A stretch of 40,520 bases of DNA, from contig BJOX01000045.1 of assembly GCA_009731375.1 (NCBI GenBank), positions 1,122,185 through 1,162,704 of the forward strand, written 5' to 3'. Below are positions 21,510 to 31,481 of the stretch, piece after piece. The DNA is from Paulinella micropora (Eukaryota; Cercozoa; Imbricatea; Euglyphida). The notes beneath the pieces are model-generated. The model ran no database searches. It saw only the letters and a list, made by a program, of their open reading frames with translations, and was not told the DNA's origin. A program made the position numbers and the translations under genes. The first letter of the stretch is position 1. Each line of letters opens with the position of its first letter.

Positions 21510-22402
21510 AACAAAAAGAAATACATAAACCATCTGATAAATATATGTTCTTTGATTTTGAGGCAACACAAGAGACAGGCACACATATCATTAACCATTC
21601 AGAGAGTCAGTACTTCACTGGAAGGGGCGATGCCCCTTTCCAAACCCAAAACCAAGAAAGCGGGGGTATGGTAGGGGGTGGAACCCCCTCCGACAGCACA
21701 TCAATCATACACAAAAGCATAGACGAGTTTTGTAATTGGGCTTTTGGAAATCAACACAAGGACTTCACATTCATAGCACATAATGCGAGGGGTTATGATT
21801 GTCAATTCGTGCTTAAGCGGTTCATAGAAAAAGGCATTTCACCATTTGTCATATATCAAGGGGGTAAGATTATGATGATGGCTGTGGGTAAGATTAGATT
21901 TATTGATAGTCTATCTTTCCTAACTATGCCTCTATCTGATTTCCCTGAGACTTTTGGTTTAGATGAATTAAAGAAAGGATTTTTCCCTCACTTCTTCAAT
22001 ACTGAGGCAAATCAAAATTATTACGGCTACACCACATTTTCAAAACATAAACGGCAAGAATTTCTGAAATGGTATGAAGAACAGAAGGACAAAGTGTTTG
22101 ATTTCAAAAAAGAAATGCAAGCATATTGTCATAGTGATGTGGATATATTGAGAAGGGGGTGTATGAAATTTAGAGAAAGTTTTCTAGGATTCGGCATAGA
22201 CCCATTCCAATACACCACTATCGCATCTACCTGTATGGCATTATATAAAGCAATCTACATGCCGACAGATAGCATAGCAGTCATACCAACACACAGAACA
22301 GACAAAGCAAAAACGAGCCGTATGTGCGTGGAGTGGCTATCATACAGAGAGAAGAAAGACAATACAACCATACAGCACGGATTAAATGGAAAGAAAAAAT
22401 GA
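21506..22402 (+). pseudogene. Protein-primed DNA polymerase B: 3'-5' exonuclease domain
   Basis: Exonuclease motifs of DNA polymerase B type 2 are intact. ExoI is FFDFEAT (catalytic Asp and Glu), ExoII is FIAHNARGYDCQF, and ExoIII is YCHSDVDIL. Between them is DSLSFLTMPLSDFPETFGL, typical of this family. Proofreading would be carried out by this part. An inserted low-complexity stretch (about residues 40-62) comes from DNA resembling GGGTATGGTAGGGGGTG, a motif repeated near 29690-29740 in the protease gene. The frame ends after a slip in the A run at about 22390. Confidence 0.88.
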
Positions 22403-22779
22403 TATATTTAAAAGGCGCAGGTAAAGCATACTTAGACGGATATGACCCAAAGACAAAAACTGCATATGAGTTTCATGGGTGCTACTGGCACGGATGTCCT
22501 GAGTGTTATGACGGCAATCAAATGAATAAAGAGCAATCTGTTAATAAGACATTTGGACAATTATACAAGGAAACAAAACGACGGGAAACTTTAATAAAGC
22601 AACACGAGGAAGTGAATAATTTAATAACAATATGGGGTTGTAAGTGGAATAGAATAAGAGTAAGGCAGGAATTCAAAAGGAACATAGAAGAGACATTAAT
22701 GGAGCAAGAGACAATTGACCCACGACACGCAATGTTTGGGGGAAGGACAAATGCTTATCTTTATATTGGAGGGCAATGA
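22324..22779 (+). pseudogene. Protein-primed DNA polymerase B: inserted nuclease-like segment
   Basis: The real reading enters this frame at about 22395. It carries YLDGYDPKTKTAYEFHGCYW followed by HGCPECY, a hallmark inserted segment in polinton, PLV and some virophage polymerases that resembles a small endonuclease fold. It then has MFGGRTNAYLY, the run-up to polymerase motif A. The frame is lost at about 22755-22779. The first residues of this frame, from 22324, overlap the exonuclease piece and are not genuine. Confidence 0.8.
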
Positions 22780-24187
22780 ATGAACAACAATACGCCAAAT
22801 ACATAGACATATGCTCCCTCTATCCGTCTGTTATGTTTTATGACCCCTACCCTCTCGGACATCATAAGGTAATCAAAAGCACACATGCATTACAAATGAT
22901 AAAGCAAAAGACAGCATTTGGATTAGCCAAAGTTAAAATGATTCCGCCGAGGGGATTGATTCACCCTGTCCTACCCTGTCAAGATAGAGGAAAGATGATA
23001 TATTATTTATGTAATAAGTGTGGAAAGGAAAACTTACAGGACAAATGCGAGCATGACGACACAGAGAGGGCACTCACAGGCACTTGGGCAATACCACTCA
23101 TTTATAAAGCAATGGAAAAAGGTTATAATATCATTAAAGTTTATGAGGTGTGGCACTGGGAACAACAAACAACAACCCTATTCAAAGACTACATAAAAAC
23201 CTTTCTACAAGTAAAGCAAGAGGCAAGTGGCTACCCGTCAAATGTGGAAACGGAGAAACAAAAAGACAATTACATAAAGGACTATGAGGAAAAGATGGGT
23301 ATTAAGTTGGACAAAAGCAAAATAGAAAAGAATGAATGAAGGAGGGCTGTCGCAAAACTATGTCTGAATTCTCTGTGGGGAAAGTTTGGACAACAAAGCA
23401 ACAAGACACAGACGACAATCGTCAGGAATGAGGCAGAATTATACAAAATACTAAATGACAAAGACATAAACGAAATCTCAATTAATATGATAAATAAAGA
23501 ATGCCTTGAACTATCCTACAATCTACACCCCGAAAAAGTGTCAGACCCTTACAACACAAACATATGTGTGGCTTTATTCACAACAGCACACGCACAAATG
23601 AGATTGTATGATATGATGGATAGATTGGGAGACAGGGTATTATATCACGACACAGACAGCATAATATATTCAGTTGATGAAAAACAAGGACAGACAACAA
23701 TACCGACAGGCGACTTATTAGGACAATGGACAGACAAACTAATAGACAAAAAGACGAAAGTAAGCAGAAAGATAACTACATTTGTGGGCTCGGGGCCAAA
23801 GTCCTAAGGCTACATACTAAACGACGGCACAACAAAAATGAAACTGAAAGGCTTTTCTATGAACTAGGACACTTGCAGGAAACTGAACTTGGTAAATATG
23901 TTTAGTGTGATAAGCAATGGTCTGGGAATAAAGGACGAAGAACTATCAAAGAAAGCATATGAGGAATTAGAAGCATTATTAGAGACAGAAGGAGAAAAGC
24001 ACATAGCAAAGAATGTGGCTGAGAATGGTAATGTAGCAATACACAACCACAGCAAAATTACGAGGAACAAAAAGGACAAAACGATTACCTCCGAACATTG
24101 AAAAAGATATTCTCATTTACTTACACAAAAAGAGTAATACAGCCGATTAAAGAGAACCATATCTCTACACTACCTTACGGATTTTAA
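22776..24187 (+). pseudogene. Protein-primed DNA polymerase B: palm and thumb
   Basis: Motif A is YIDICSLYPSVM, motif B is LCLNSLWGKFGQ and motif C is YHDTDSIIY, carrying the metal-binding aspartates. The frame is constant from 22776 to about 24060 but has three in-frame stops: TGA at 23337-23339 just before motif B, TAA at 23805-23807 within the conserved GPKS segment, and TAG at 23865-23867. A last frameshift near 24060 leads into SFTYTKRVIQPIKENHIS and the natural end at 24185-24187. The enzyme would copy the viral genome from a terminal protein primer. The three stops rule out full-length product here. Confidence 0.9.
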
Positions 24188-24250
24188 AGGAAAAAGTAAA
24201 TAAATAATTAATTTTTTTCTGTAATTTTTTTTACCAGTCTATATACACCA

Positions 24251-24538
24251 ATGACAACCCTAACCAGACTATGTGAGAAGTTTGAAAAACTTTCAATTGA
24301 GAAGAAGAAGGAATTCTTTTCAGTAAAAGATGTGCAACAGATAATTGATGAAGAAATTAAGGCGATTGAAAAGAGAAAGGAAGGAAAGCCAAATGATACT
24401 TTTCCATTTGGTAAGTATAAAGGTAAGAAAATTCAAGATGTAGCGGTTATTGATAAGCCATACCTTGAATGGGTTATGAAACAGCCGTGGTTTGATAAAT
24501 TTACGGACATTAAAAGTGAAGTAAAAAAATACATATAA
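24251..24538 (+). CDS. Small protein with ExoX-type C-terminal motif
   Basis: 95 residues, intact. The N-terminal half is a Lys/Glu-rich helix. The C-terminal half has FPFGKYKGKKIQDVAVIDK, then PYLEWVMKQPWF, the pattern of the small domain at the C-terminus of ExoX-like exonucleases, also found alone in many viruses (GKYKGK, D-x-PYLxW). No exonuclease catalytic motif is present. It is followed within 3 bp by the first double-hairpin cassette. A paralogue lies at 24684-25151. The role is unknown; a DNA-binding accessory to the polymerase upstream is a guess. Confidence 0.7.
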   Translation: MTTLTRLCEKFEKLSIEKKKEFFSVKDVQQIIDEEIKAIEKRKEGKPNDTFPFGKYKGKKIQDVAVIDKPYLEWVMKQPWFDKFTDIKSEVKKYI

Positions 24539-24540
24539 TT

Positions 24541-24673
24541 GATATTCGTAAATCCACACTCCCGCTACCGCTCCCGTGTGTTTTACGAACATCGTTTCCA
24601 TTAATTTTTTTTAAATTTTTATTGATGTTTTAGAATAAGCGTGAGTGAAACGAGAGCGCGATACTAAAATATC
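24541..24673. repeat. Double-hairpin cassette 1
   Basis: Unit 1 (24541-24594) runs from GATATTCG to GAACATCG with stem TCGTAAA/TTTACGA. Unit 2 (24624-24673) runs from GATGTTTTAG to CTAAAATATC in the opposite orientation. Both have a GC-rich inner core with CGCTACCGCTCCCGTGTG or its relative. An AT-rich spacer separates them. The cassette starts 2 bp after the stop of 24251-24538 and ends 10 bp before the ATG at 24684. Confidence 0.85.
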
Positions 24674-24683
24674 TTTATATAAG

Positions 24684-25151
24684 ATGACAGATCTATTTCG
24701 ACAAGTCGAAATAGATCACCTTAGCACCAAACAGGACTACTTGAATGAAATTGAAAAATGGAGCCTTGACAGCGAAATTAAAAAGCCAACAATTAAATGG
24801 ACTAAGCCTGATATTGTTTCTTTCTATGAGCAATATAAACCACGTGATGACAATGTGAAAGTAGTTATACCATCCAATGTTGATTTGCAAGATAAATCAA
24901 CATTTGCCATAACGGATAAAGAAGAAAGCACACCTTTTAAGGAGGCTGATTTAAAAGAGACTGGAATTACCGAAATAAAGACTAATGTAGGTGAAGAGAT
25001 AGCACAAAATGAAACCGATATTTTTCTTCAATATGGTAATATAAAAAAAATGAAAATTGAAGATATTGCTAAGATTGATAAACCATACCTTGAATATTGA
25101 ATTCAACAACCTTATTTTAATAATAAACATGCGGTAAAAAAATATCTCTGA
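24684..25151 (+). pseudogene. Paralogue with ExoX-type C-terminal motif, one stop
   Basis: Starts at ATG 24684 (MTDLFRQVEIDHLSTKQDYL); an earlier in-frame GTG lies inside the hairpin and is unlikely. The body is charged. The C-terminus (KIEDIAKIDKPYLEY, then IQQPYF) matches the end of 24251-24538 but lacks the GKYKGK part, having NIKKMK instead. TGA at 25098-25100 falls inside the motif, and the frame continues to TGA 25149-25151, so the natural length was about 155 residues. Cassettes 1 and 2 flank the gene, so it forms a one-gene module. Confidence 0.65.
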
Positions 25152-25152
25152 T

Positions 25153-25280
25153 GATATTTTAGAAATTAGACTTTCATCTATTTCTAAAACATCGTTTTAC
25201 GATGTAATATTTTTTTATATTTTTTTACGATGTTTGCAAAACACACGAAAGCGTAGCGAGAGTGTGAACTTGCAAATATC
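25153..25280. repeat. Double-hairpin cassette 2 between convergent genes
   Basis: Unit 3 (25153-25194) has stem TTTTAGAAA/TTTCTAAAA and follows the plus-strand stop by 1 bp. Unit 4 (25228-25280) has stem TTTGCAA/TTGCAAA and its end touches the stop codon of the minus-strand gene. A further palindrome ACATCG-TTTTA-CGATGT (about 25189-25206) joins them. Confidence 0.85.
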
Positions 25281-26528
25281 TATTGGTCTTCTACGAAGTT
25301 AGCGATAACATTAACATTTGAACCATTATTGGCAGTTCCAACGGATTTCTGTGTAAAAGTCAATACATCACTAGGAGACAAATATATATCATAATTTCTA
25401 AGATTTATTTGTTGATTTGATTGAGAATTTACGTAAAGTTTAAAAATTGTTGTTCCGTTGGCAACGGCACTCGCCTTTGTGTCAGTATCTACAATTGAAT
25501 ACTTAGAATCAACATCTGCAAAACCTGCGCCAGTTAGTGCCCCATTCAATACCATTCTTACTACATACGACTTACTATCTTCATTTGTAATACTTATCAA
25601 AGTTGGATAAACATTTGGATAATTTGTTAAATTAGCACCGCCCGCATCAAATACCGCTTTGTTTCCTATATTAATAATAGGACTTTCAGTGGTGTTTGCT
25701 GCTTTACTTCCTTCCACTTCGTTTGTTATACTTGTGTTTATCGTATTCGTTGCCTCAATGGATAAACTGGCACTCGCTGTTTTAAGAGTTTGTATTCCAG
25801 TCTTTGCATCATTTCTCATTATTGCCGTAAAAGGTAATGTCGTATTTCGCAGGCTTACACCATCATTTGCATTCGCATACTCAATCATATGAACTAATTG
25901 AAATAATCCTGTTAATATGGGATTTTCAATATAAAACTTGATTGCACCAAAACCTAAATATTGGAATTGAATTTGAAATACATTTCCTCTGTCCCAATGT
26001 ACTAAAGGCATAGCATAATGTCCATCGCATGGGTCATCCCAATCTTTTTGGTCAATATAATCTACGATACCCCCTGTACAATGTGCAATATTCATTCCTG
26101 CTTGATTTTTGTAAAAATAAAATCCATCATCAAGCCCGTTTCCTATTCCAATAAATGAATAGTAATCTTTTGTATCATCCGTTGTCCATATAGCAGTAAA
26201 GCGAGCAAGGACACCTGTTCCAGTTCTATATTTTATTCTCCTTTTACTTACCAGTCTAGCATCCGCTGTCGCATCCGCTTGAGTTTTCAATTCAGCTATA
26301 ATTATTATTCAAAAATGACACAGACGATTTTGTTTCTGTTTTTGTCCATATCCTAGTATTAATGGTATATGGAAAGATTTCCTGTAAAACTGGTGTTAAT
26401 TGACCTACTACTGCTTCACCAAAAGCGGTTTTTGAATTATTTGTTTCAATATTACCATCATATCCAACGCTGACATTTATAAATTCGCCGTCAGGATTTT
26501 CTGCGATCAAATTTCTCTGGTGGGACAT
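25280..26528 (-). pseudogene. Phage-like virion surface protein, one frameshift
   Basis: The N-terminal frame starts at ATG 26528 (MSHQRNLIAENPDGEFINVS) and has SVGYDGNIETNNS and LTPVLQEIFPYTINTRIW. The second frame (to 25280) has SKRRIKYRTGTGVLARFTAI, GNVFQIQFQYLGFGAIKFYI and LPFTAIMRNDAKTG. This is a recognisable beta-rich structural family shared by large DNA viruses and phages of plankton, of unknown exact role and likely on the virion surface or a fibre. A frameshift lies at about 26295-26310 in an AT run. It is the first gene 3' of the capsid gene, in the same direction, and its stop abuts cassette 2. Confidence 0.65.
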
Positions 26529-26581
26529 AGTGTTTATATAAAACAAAAAACAATTTTCTTTTTTATTTTTATTTATTCTTT

Positions 26582-28094
26582 CTAACTCATAAGGATTTCA
26601 ATCCCCTTCACAAGCACACTTCGTTGAAGAATGGCGAATGTGTAGTGATTGAGATTATTTCCAGCAGTAGTTGAAACGAACTCATATCGCCTCTCGGTGT
26701 CAAGGCTCAGACCACTTACCTCATATCCATCGGTATCCTTATCGCACAGCGGGCGGTTGTTATCCCAAGTATCAACGTGGAACCAGTTGTAATGATACAC
26801 ATTAGAATCGAAATGGCACAACCCTTCAACTTATCCTTGAGAAGCATATAGTCTTCATTATTTGAGGTGTTAATATCAAATTGTTGAATACGACTTCCGT
26901 CAAGAGTTGTGTAATATGTCTGAATTTTAGGCCCCTGAGCCTTATCTACTGGAGGTCCCGCCGCATAACCCGATGGCATATTGCTATTATCAAAGGAAGT
27001 ATTAGCACTCTCAGTGTTGTGGAAGGCGGATGTATAGATACGACGAATTCTTTCACCCTGCGAGCGGTTTATTTTTACGACATAGTTCTGTTGCGATGAT
27101 TGGAGGTTCTGCTTCCAAGCAATCGGATATTCAATCTTAAAAGGAAAGCCTTCACCAGCAATCTTTTGTTGAACACCCAAAATAACATTAGTGTCAGTGT
27201 CCACAGCAAGAAACATATTTAAGTTAAAAATAGAAGCACCGACAGCAGTAGCCGCCGCACCAGTGGAAATAGAACTCGCATCAGTTCCATAGAATGAAGT
27301 GCGGGCGGTGCTCTCCCATACAATTCTAAAATCCAAAATTTCATTAAAACCAATAGTTTTATCAAGTTCAAAAATTGTTCCAAACAGCATTCCCAAAGGA
27401 AACTTAACACTGATAGCAGGAGTATCCTTGTTATCAGTACCACCTTCAAAATACTTAGCCTCCTCAAAAGGAACATCAACAAGGCTATAGGTTCCAGCAG
27501 TGCTATCAGCGAGAGCGGTATCATCATGACGACGAACAGCAACAAGTGGCACTTTGTAGTATCCTTGAACCGCCCCTCTTAAATCTGCAAGCACACCCGC
27601 ATCGGTAATTGCTTTTCTTTCCGCTACTGTTCCAATTTCAACTTTCCAGCATTACACTTTTGAAGCATAGCACCAGAATTACCTGTTTTCTTATCATCAT
27701 CATAAGCACCATGGTTTTCAAGTGCCATAAATTTTTCATACTTAATTTCTGGTTTTCATATCACCTTAGTGTAATTACCCACATGTTGAAGATGACACAG
27801 ATACTGCCCGCTTCGGCTTCGCAGTTCAATAGTTTTAATCATAGACAGACAATCCATATAAATACGATTGAAGTGGCCAGCACCTGCAGCAGTAGGAGTG
27901 TAAGTAAATCGCAACACCGACCTCGCAAGGTTCAAAGGACGGGTAGGAATTTCAAATGTGCTTTCCATACCACCAGCAGTAGTAAGTGTGACATTTGCCG
28001 ACCCTTCACGGCTAGTAAGTTTGTTCAATTCATACTTACCAGTGAGCAGTTCCTTAGTCTGATGGACTAGTTCTCCTCCATATTGGACAGGCAT
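26582..28094 (-). pseudogene. MCP: Major capsid protein (double jelly-roll), broken
   Basis: Starts at ATG 28094 (MPVQYGGELVHQTKELLTGK), with about 500 codons in three pieces. These are 28094 to about 27645 (with TGA at 27756-27758), about 27645-26825, and about 26825-26582. Landmarks are LNLARSVLRFTYTP, VKFPLGMLFGTIFELDKTIG, EYPIAWKQNLQSSQQNYVV, TYYTTLDGSRIQQFDI, HYNWFHVDTW and GLSLDTERRYEFVST. Order, length and these segments fit the PLV/virophage major capsid protein, which forms the trimeric hexons of the shell. Frameshifts lie near 27645 and 26825. A perfect 10-bp hairpin stands upstream (28118-28144). Confidence 0.85.
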
Positions 28095-28117
28095 TTTTGT
28101 TTTGTTTTTGAAGTTTT

Positions 28118-28144
28118 GTTGTTTTGGACTACTTCCAAAACAAC
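28118..28144. promoter_or_regulatory. Hairpin upstream of the capsid gene
   Basis: GTTGTTTTGG and CCAAAACAAC form a perfect 10-bp stem around a 7-base loop. It lies 24 bp before the capsid start and 71 bp after the penton stop. Whether it ends the penton transcript or marks the capsid promoter cannot be told from sequence. Confidence 0.5.
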
Positions 28145-28215
28145 GTAGGTGTAAATTAACTAATTCACCAGAATATATAATAGCATAGAAAAAAATAAAT
28201 AATTCTAAAATTACC

Positions 28216-29025
28216 CTACCGCGATTTCAACAAATTGAAGAATGAATTAAATAAACTAAAATAATTAGTTTTACGATAAACCAGTAATGTCATAACTATT
28301 CCCAAACCATTAAGATTTATTGATTGGTCATTTTCGTCTGTCAAGTAAAACCTGAATACATTGTTTGAATTAGCGGACAATGTTTTACCATACAGACCCG
28401 CTTCCATCATAGATAACAGACCCAAAAGGAATTTCGTTGGCTGTGTATATTTCTTGAAGCACATGATTATCACCTTCATTCACCAAATCAGATTGAAGAT
28501 ACAGAGTTTTTTCACCAGTTAAAATAATTACATTTGGCGATTGAATAAAATCATTACAGAAGAAATATGTTGAGTTTCTATCAAACCCCATTACCTCGTG
28601 AATACGGGTATCACCATCAAATATAAACCGCGGTTGAATACCTCCGTTATTTGAAACACTGAATGTTAATTTGCCATCCTCCGCTTCTGTGTTTGTATTG
28701 TTGCTTGAGACAACATAAGTATAGTCATTTGGACTTTCCGTCGTCAGTACCTCCGACAACTTATTTTTAAATTGTTCATTGTGTAGTTTCCCTCAGGTAT
28801 CGTAATTAAAGCCTCATACCCGTCTTCGGATAATGTAAAAGTATTATATGGTGAAGCCACAGAGTAATACGATTTCGGCTCATAAATATGAAGAATTTTA
28901 CAATGTGTAGGATTGTCTAGCCCCTTCATATTGACTTCGTGTATAAAGTCGCTGTCTGTTCCAGTTATTCTATTTTTACTATTTATGTAATAGATACCCG
29001 AACTTCTTCCTCCCTTATACTCCAT
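28216..29025 (-). pseudogene. Minor capsid (penton) protein, broken by two frameshifts
   Basis: Three pieces in order: 29025-28744 (MEYKGGRSSGIYYINSKNRI, then FTLSEDGYEALITIPEGNYT), 28759-28385 (IHEVMGFDRNSTYFF, then SPNVIILTGEKTLYLQSDLV) and 28479-28216 (TLSANSNNVFRFYLTDEN, then NGLGIVMTLLVYRKTNY). About 265 codons in all. The segment order and position next to the major capsid gene fit the PLV/virophage penton, a single jelly-roll that fills the fivefold vertices. Slips lie near 28765 and 28430. Cassette 3 starts 1 bp before its ATG. Confidence 0.75.
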
Positions 29026-29026
29026 G

Positions 29027-29175
29027 GATATTCAAAACTCCGCACTTTCGTCTCCAAAACTATTTCAAACTTTTGAAATAGTTTATCCTATATTATTAAA
29101 TATATATATTTTTTTACGATGTTTATGAGCAAGCGAAAATGAGCGTAGCGAATGAAAGCGATGCTCATAAAAAGG
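29027..29175. repeat. Double-hairpin cassette 3, left half degenerate
   Basis: The right unit (29117-29175) has the longest stem, TTTATGAGCA/TGCTCATAAA (29122-29131 and 29162-29171), with core GAGCGTAGCGAATGAAAGCG; the second stem arm contains the TGA of the protease gene. The left half starts GATATTCAAAA at 29027 and holds a perfect 13-bp hairpin AAACTATTTCAAA/TTTGAAATAGTTT (29057-29084). The usual ACATCG end is not evident there. Confidence 0.75.
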
Positions 29176-30925
29176 TGTCAAATCCGTAGCCATTCTGTGC
29201 TTTTAATTTCTCCGCTTCTTCTTCTTTTAAGTCTGTGTAACCGCTTGCAAACTTAAATCGCACTCCTTTCGCCCGCTCCATTAAAAAGCGCATAGCAAAC
29301 CATCTGCATGTGTCGCTTGTATCAGATTGTTGTTTTACTTGATTAACCTTCATTAACAAATAACTATCGGGGTTGCTTTTATCTATTAGTTGTTTCATTT
29401 GTTGTTGAAAGTCTTCCGTTGGTTGGTAAAGTGCTAAAAGGTCATACACTTCAACACTCCTGTCTTTATCTAGACTTATCCATACTGTCATCCAGTGCTG
29501 TCCTTTTTTGTTGCTAGGGTCGGTATTCATAATAAATCCGTATCGCTTTCTGCTTCCTGGCTTCAACTTGTAGATTTCATCGCTCGCTATCGCTCCGAGA
29601 TACCATCCATATTTTTTCATTATTTCATCTATTTCATTAGTCATTAGTCCCCGTCCCTCTCCCTCTTGCTGTGGCGTCTCCGCGACGCTCGGGGGTATGG
29701 TTGTCTCCGCGACGCTCGGGGGTATGGTAGGGGGTGAAATCCCCTCCTCTGGCTCTGGTTGCTGTGGCTCTGTAGAACTTGTGCTCGGGGGTGGTGCTAC
29801 ATCTGTCGGTTGTGTCTCCGCTGGTTGCGAATTTGTCATTTCAAATATAAGTTGTTTAGCACCTGGAGAATTTTCAAAACGTGGTGGGTCTATTGGCGAT
29901 AGAGTGCTATTTACAGGAGTTTTTTTTCTTCATTCTTTTTGCTTTCATTTTTAGCAATCATTTTTGTTGTAAATTGTTCAAGTTTATCCCATCCATCTTC
30001 TGCCGATGATATGTTTTCAGTGATTTTTTGTGTGTATAACCATCTCTTTAAACTAGTGGCGTAGTCGTTTGAACCTTTGTTTTTTATTATAGGGATATTA
30101 ATGCCTGCTTTTTTAAGGTGATTTATTATTGTTTCATTTTTTGAAACGTTTTTTTCTCGTTTTCTCAGAGAACATTTCATCAATAATTCTTCGTCTCTTT
30201 TCTTCTTCCAAATCTTTTTCTTGTTTATTTACTTTGTCAGTTATATCAGTTATTTTTGGGGAAGATGTAGTTGCGGTTTTCTTTGGTTTGTTTATAGTTG
30301 AAGGGGGATTCGGTTTCGCTATAATCGGCTGGGCAACTGGAGCCGTCAATAATCCCTGTCTATGTAGTCGTTCAGCATTTAGTTCCTGAATAAGTCGTTG
30401 TTCCTTCTTCTGTTCCCTATCCTTTTCTTCCTGTCTTTCCTTAATCTCCGCCAGTTCTCTTTTATGTTCCCTGTCATTTATATCTTTTTGTTCCTTCGCA
30501 TCGGCTATGTCTTTTCTTTCTTGCCTCTTCTTCTCCTCTTAATCCTCCATTGCTGTCTTTTCCTTTTTCTCTATGGCTTCAATACCTTCATACTTTTCCT
30601 TTCTGAGTTTGTCTAAGTGGTCTTGCATTGCTGTTTTCGTATTCTGTTCAATCTCAGAAAGGCTCTGGACTTTTCTTAAGTCTTCCTTCTTTGCTTTTTT
30701 CTTTGATTTTGGAGTATCGCCACGCTCGCGTGGCTTATTTGGTCTGCTTAAGTATTTCATAAAAAGTTTAACGATTTGAAGTGTGCTCATATCATTTGTT
30801 TTCTTACTGAAATTAAGATAATATTTTTTAACCTTCTGGATAATATACGGCTTCCCGCTTTTATTTCTATAAACCCGCGGTGGACGGACTTTCGCCCTTT
30901 TCACATTCTTAGTCTTAGCAACCAT
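29165..30925 (-). pseudogene. PRO: Core-like protein fused to adenovirus-type cysteine protease
   Basis: The likely start is ATG 30925 (MVAKTKNVKRAKVRPPRVYR; another ATG at 30952). The order is a basic N-terminus, RRRI-type and Lys/Glu coiled coil, a folded stretch (INHLKKAGINIPIIKNKGSN, WLYTQKITENISSAEDGWDK), a Pro-rich linker (TIPPSVAET twice), and the protease. Protease landmarks are GQHWMTVWI (His), VEVYDLL and NQVKQQSDTSDTCRWFAMRF (Gln and nucleophile Cys), as in adenain-like PLV maturation proteases. TAA at 30539-30541 is in frame. Two slips near 30150 and 29925 compensate each other. The protease part (29839-29165) is itself open. It would cleave virion precursors. Confidence 0.75.
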
Positions 30926-30927
30926 TG

Positions 30928-31123
30928 TTTTTGTTTTCAACATTGAAAACAAAAATATTATATTAACAAAAAAATATTTTCAATTGATATTTGTAAATTC
31001 ACACTCCCGCTACTGCTCCCGTGTGTTTTACAAACATCGTTTTTCATTAACTAACCCTTCGATGTTTGACAATAAACGAGAAATTAATGAGCGAAGCGAA
31101 TGAGAGTGAAATTGTCAAATATC
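30928..31123. repeat. Double-hairpin cassette 4 with extra palindrome
   Basis: Unit 6 (30986-31039) is almost identical to unit 1 of cassette 1. Four of its 54 positions differ, and two of these are the two partners of one base pair (C-G in unit 1, T-A here). Unit 7 (31060-31123) has stem TTTGACAAT/ATTGTCAAA and core GAGCGAAGCGAATGAGAGTG. A separate perfect 13-bp hairpin TTTTTGTTTTCAA/TTGAAAACAAAAA lies at 30928-30955, at the start of the protease gene. Confidence 0.85.
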
Positions 31124-31128
31124 TTCAT

Positions 31129-31443
31129 TTAGAACTTCAAGGCACCTCGTCCTCTTTGCTTACCATACCCCAGTTTTGAAGCGGTGGCTTGGACAGACAC
31201 AGCATAAGGCACTCCAATACTGCTTAAGGCTCCAGCAGTCCTAGAGATTACTTTGTTATCGCGAAGGAACTTATTCACAGCCAAGGCTGTTTTACCTACT
31301 TTTTGCCAGTTAATTTTTCCGCCAGCCTGCCCCTTACCCTTCTTACGACCAGTCTTCTTTTTGCCTCCAGCCATTGTGGATGAGTTAATTGTTCGTTTGC
31401 CGATTGTTGGAATGACTTCAACACGAGTTGTTTTTACTACCAT
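31129..31443 (-). CDS. Small basic virion protein
   Basis: 104 residues, intact; an inner ATG begins MAGGKKKTGRKKGKGQAGG. It has a strongly basic Gly/Lys segment, then helices (KVGKTALAVNKFLRDNKVIS, GALSSIGVPYAVSVQATASK) and a basic end (YGKQRGRGALKF). Small basic proteins of this shape are common beside the ATPase and protease of PLVs and probably pack DNA or line the capsid. MAGG-K fits the adenain-type cleavage pattern (M/I/L-x-G-G), so the neighbouring protease might cut here. That last point is inference. Confidence 0.65.
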   Translation of the reverse strand: MVVKTTRVEVIPTIGKRTINSSTMAGGKKKTGRKKGKGQAGGKINWQKVGKTALAVNKFLRDNKVISRTAGALSSIGVPYAVSVQATASKLGYGKQRGRGALKF

Positions 31444-31481
31444 TGTAATCAGTAAAAAAAAAATAATTCAAAATTTTTTAT

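Noticed and set aside
20195-24187. An alternative genetic code that would read through the polymerase stops
   Set aside because: TAA, TAG and TGA are all involved, frameshifts are present too, and intact genes end at ordinary stops.
30129-30779. Phe/Ser-rich plus-strand frames opposite the core-protease gene
   Set aside because: They are antisense shadows of a Lys/Glu-rich coding strand.
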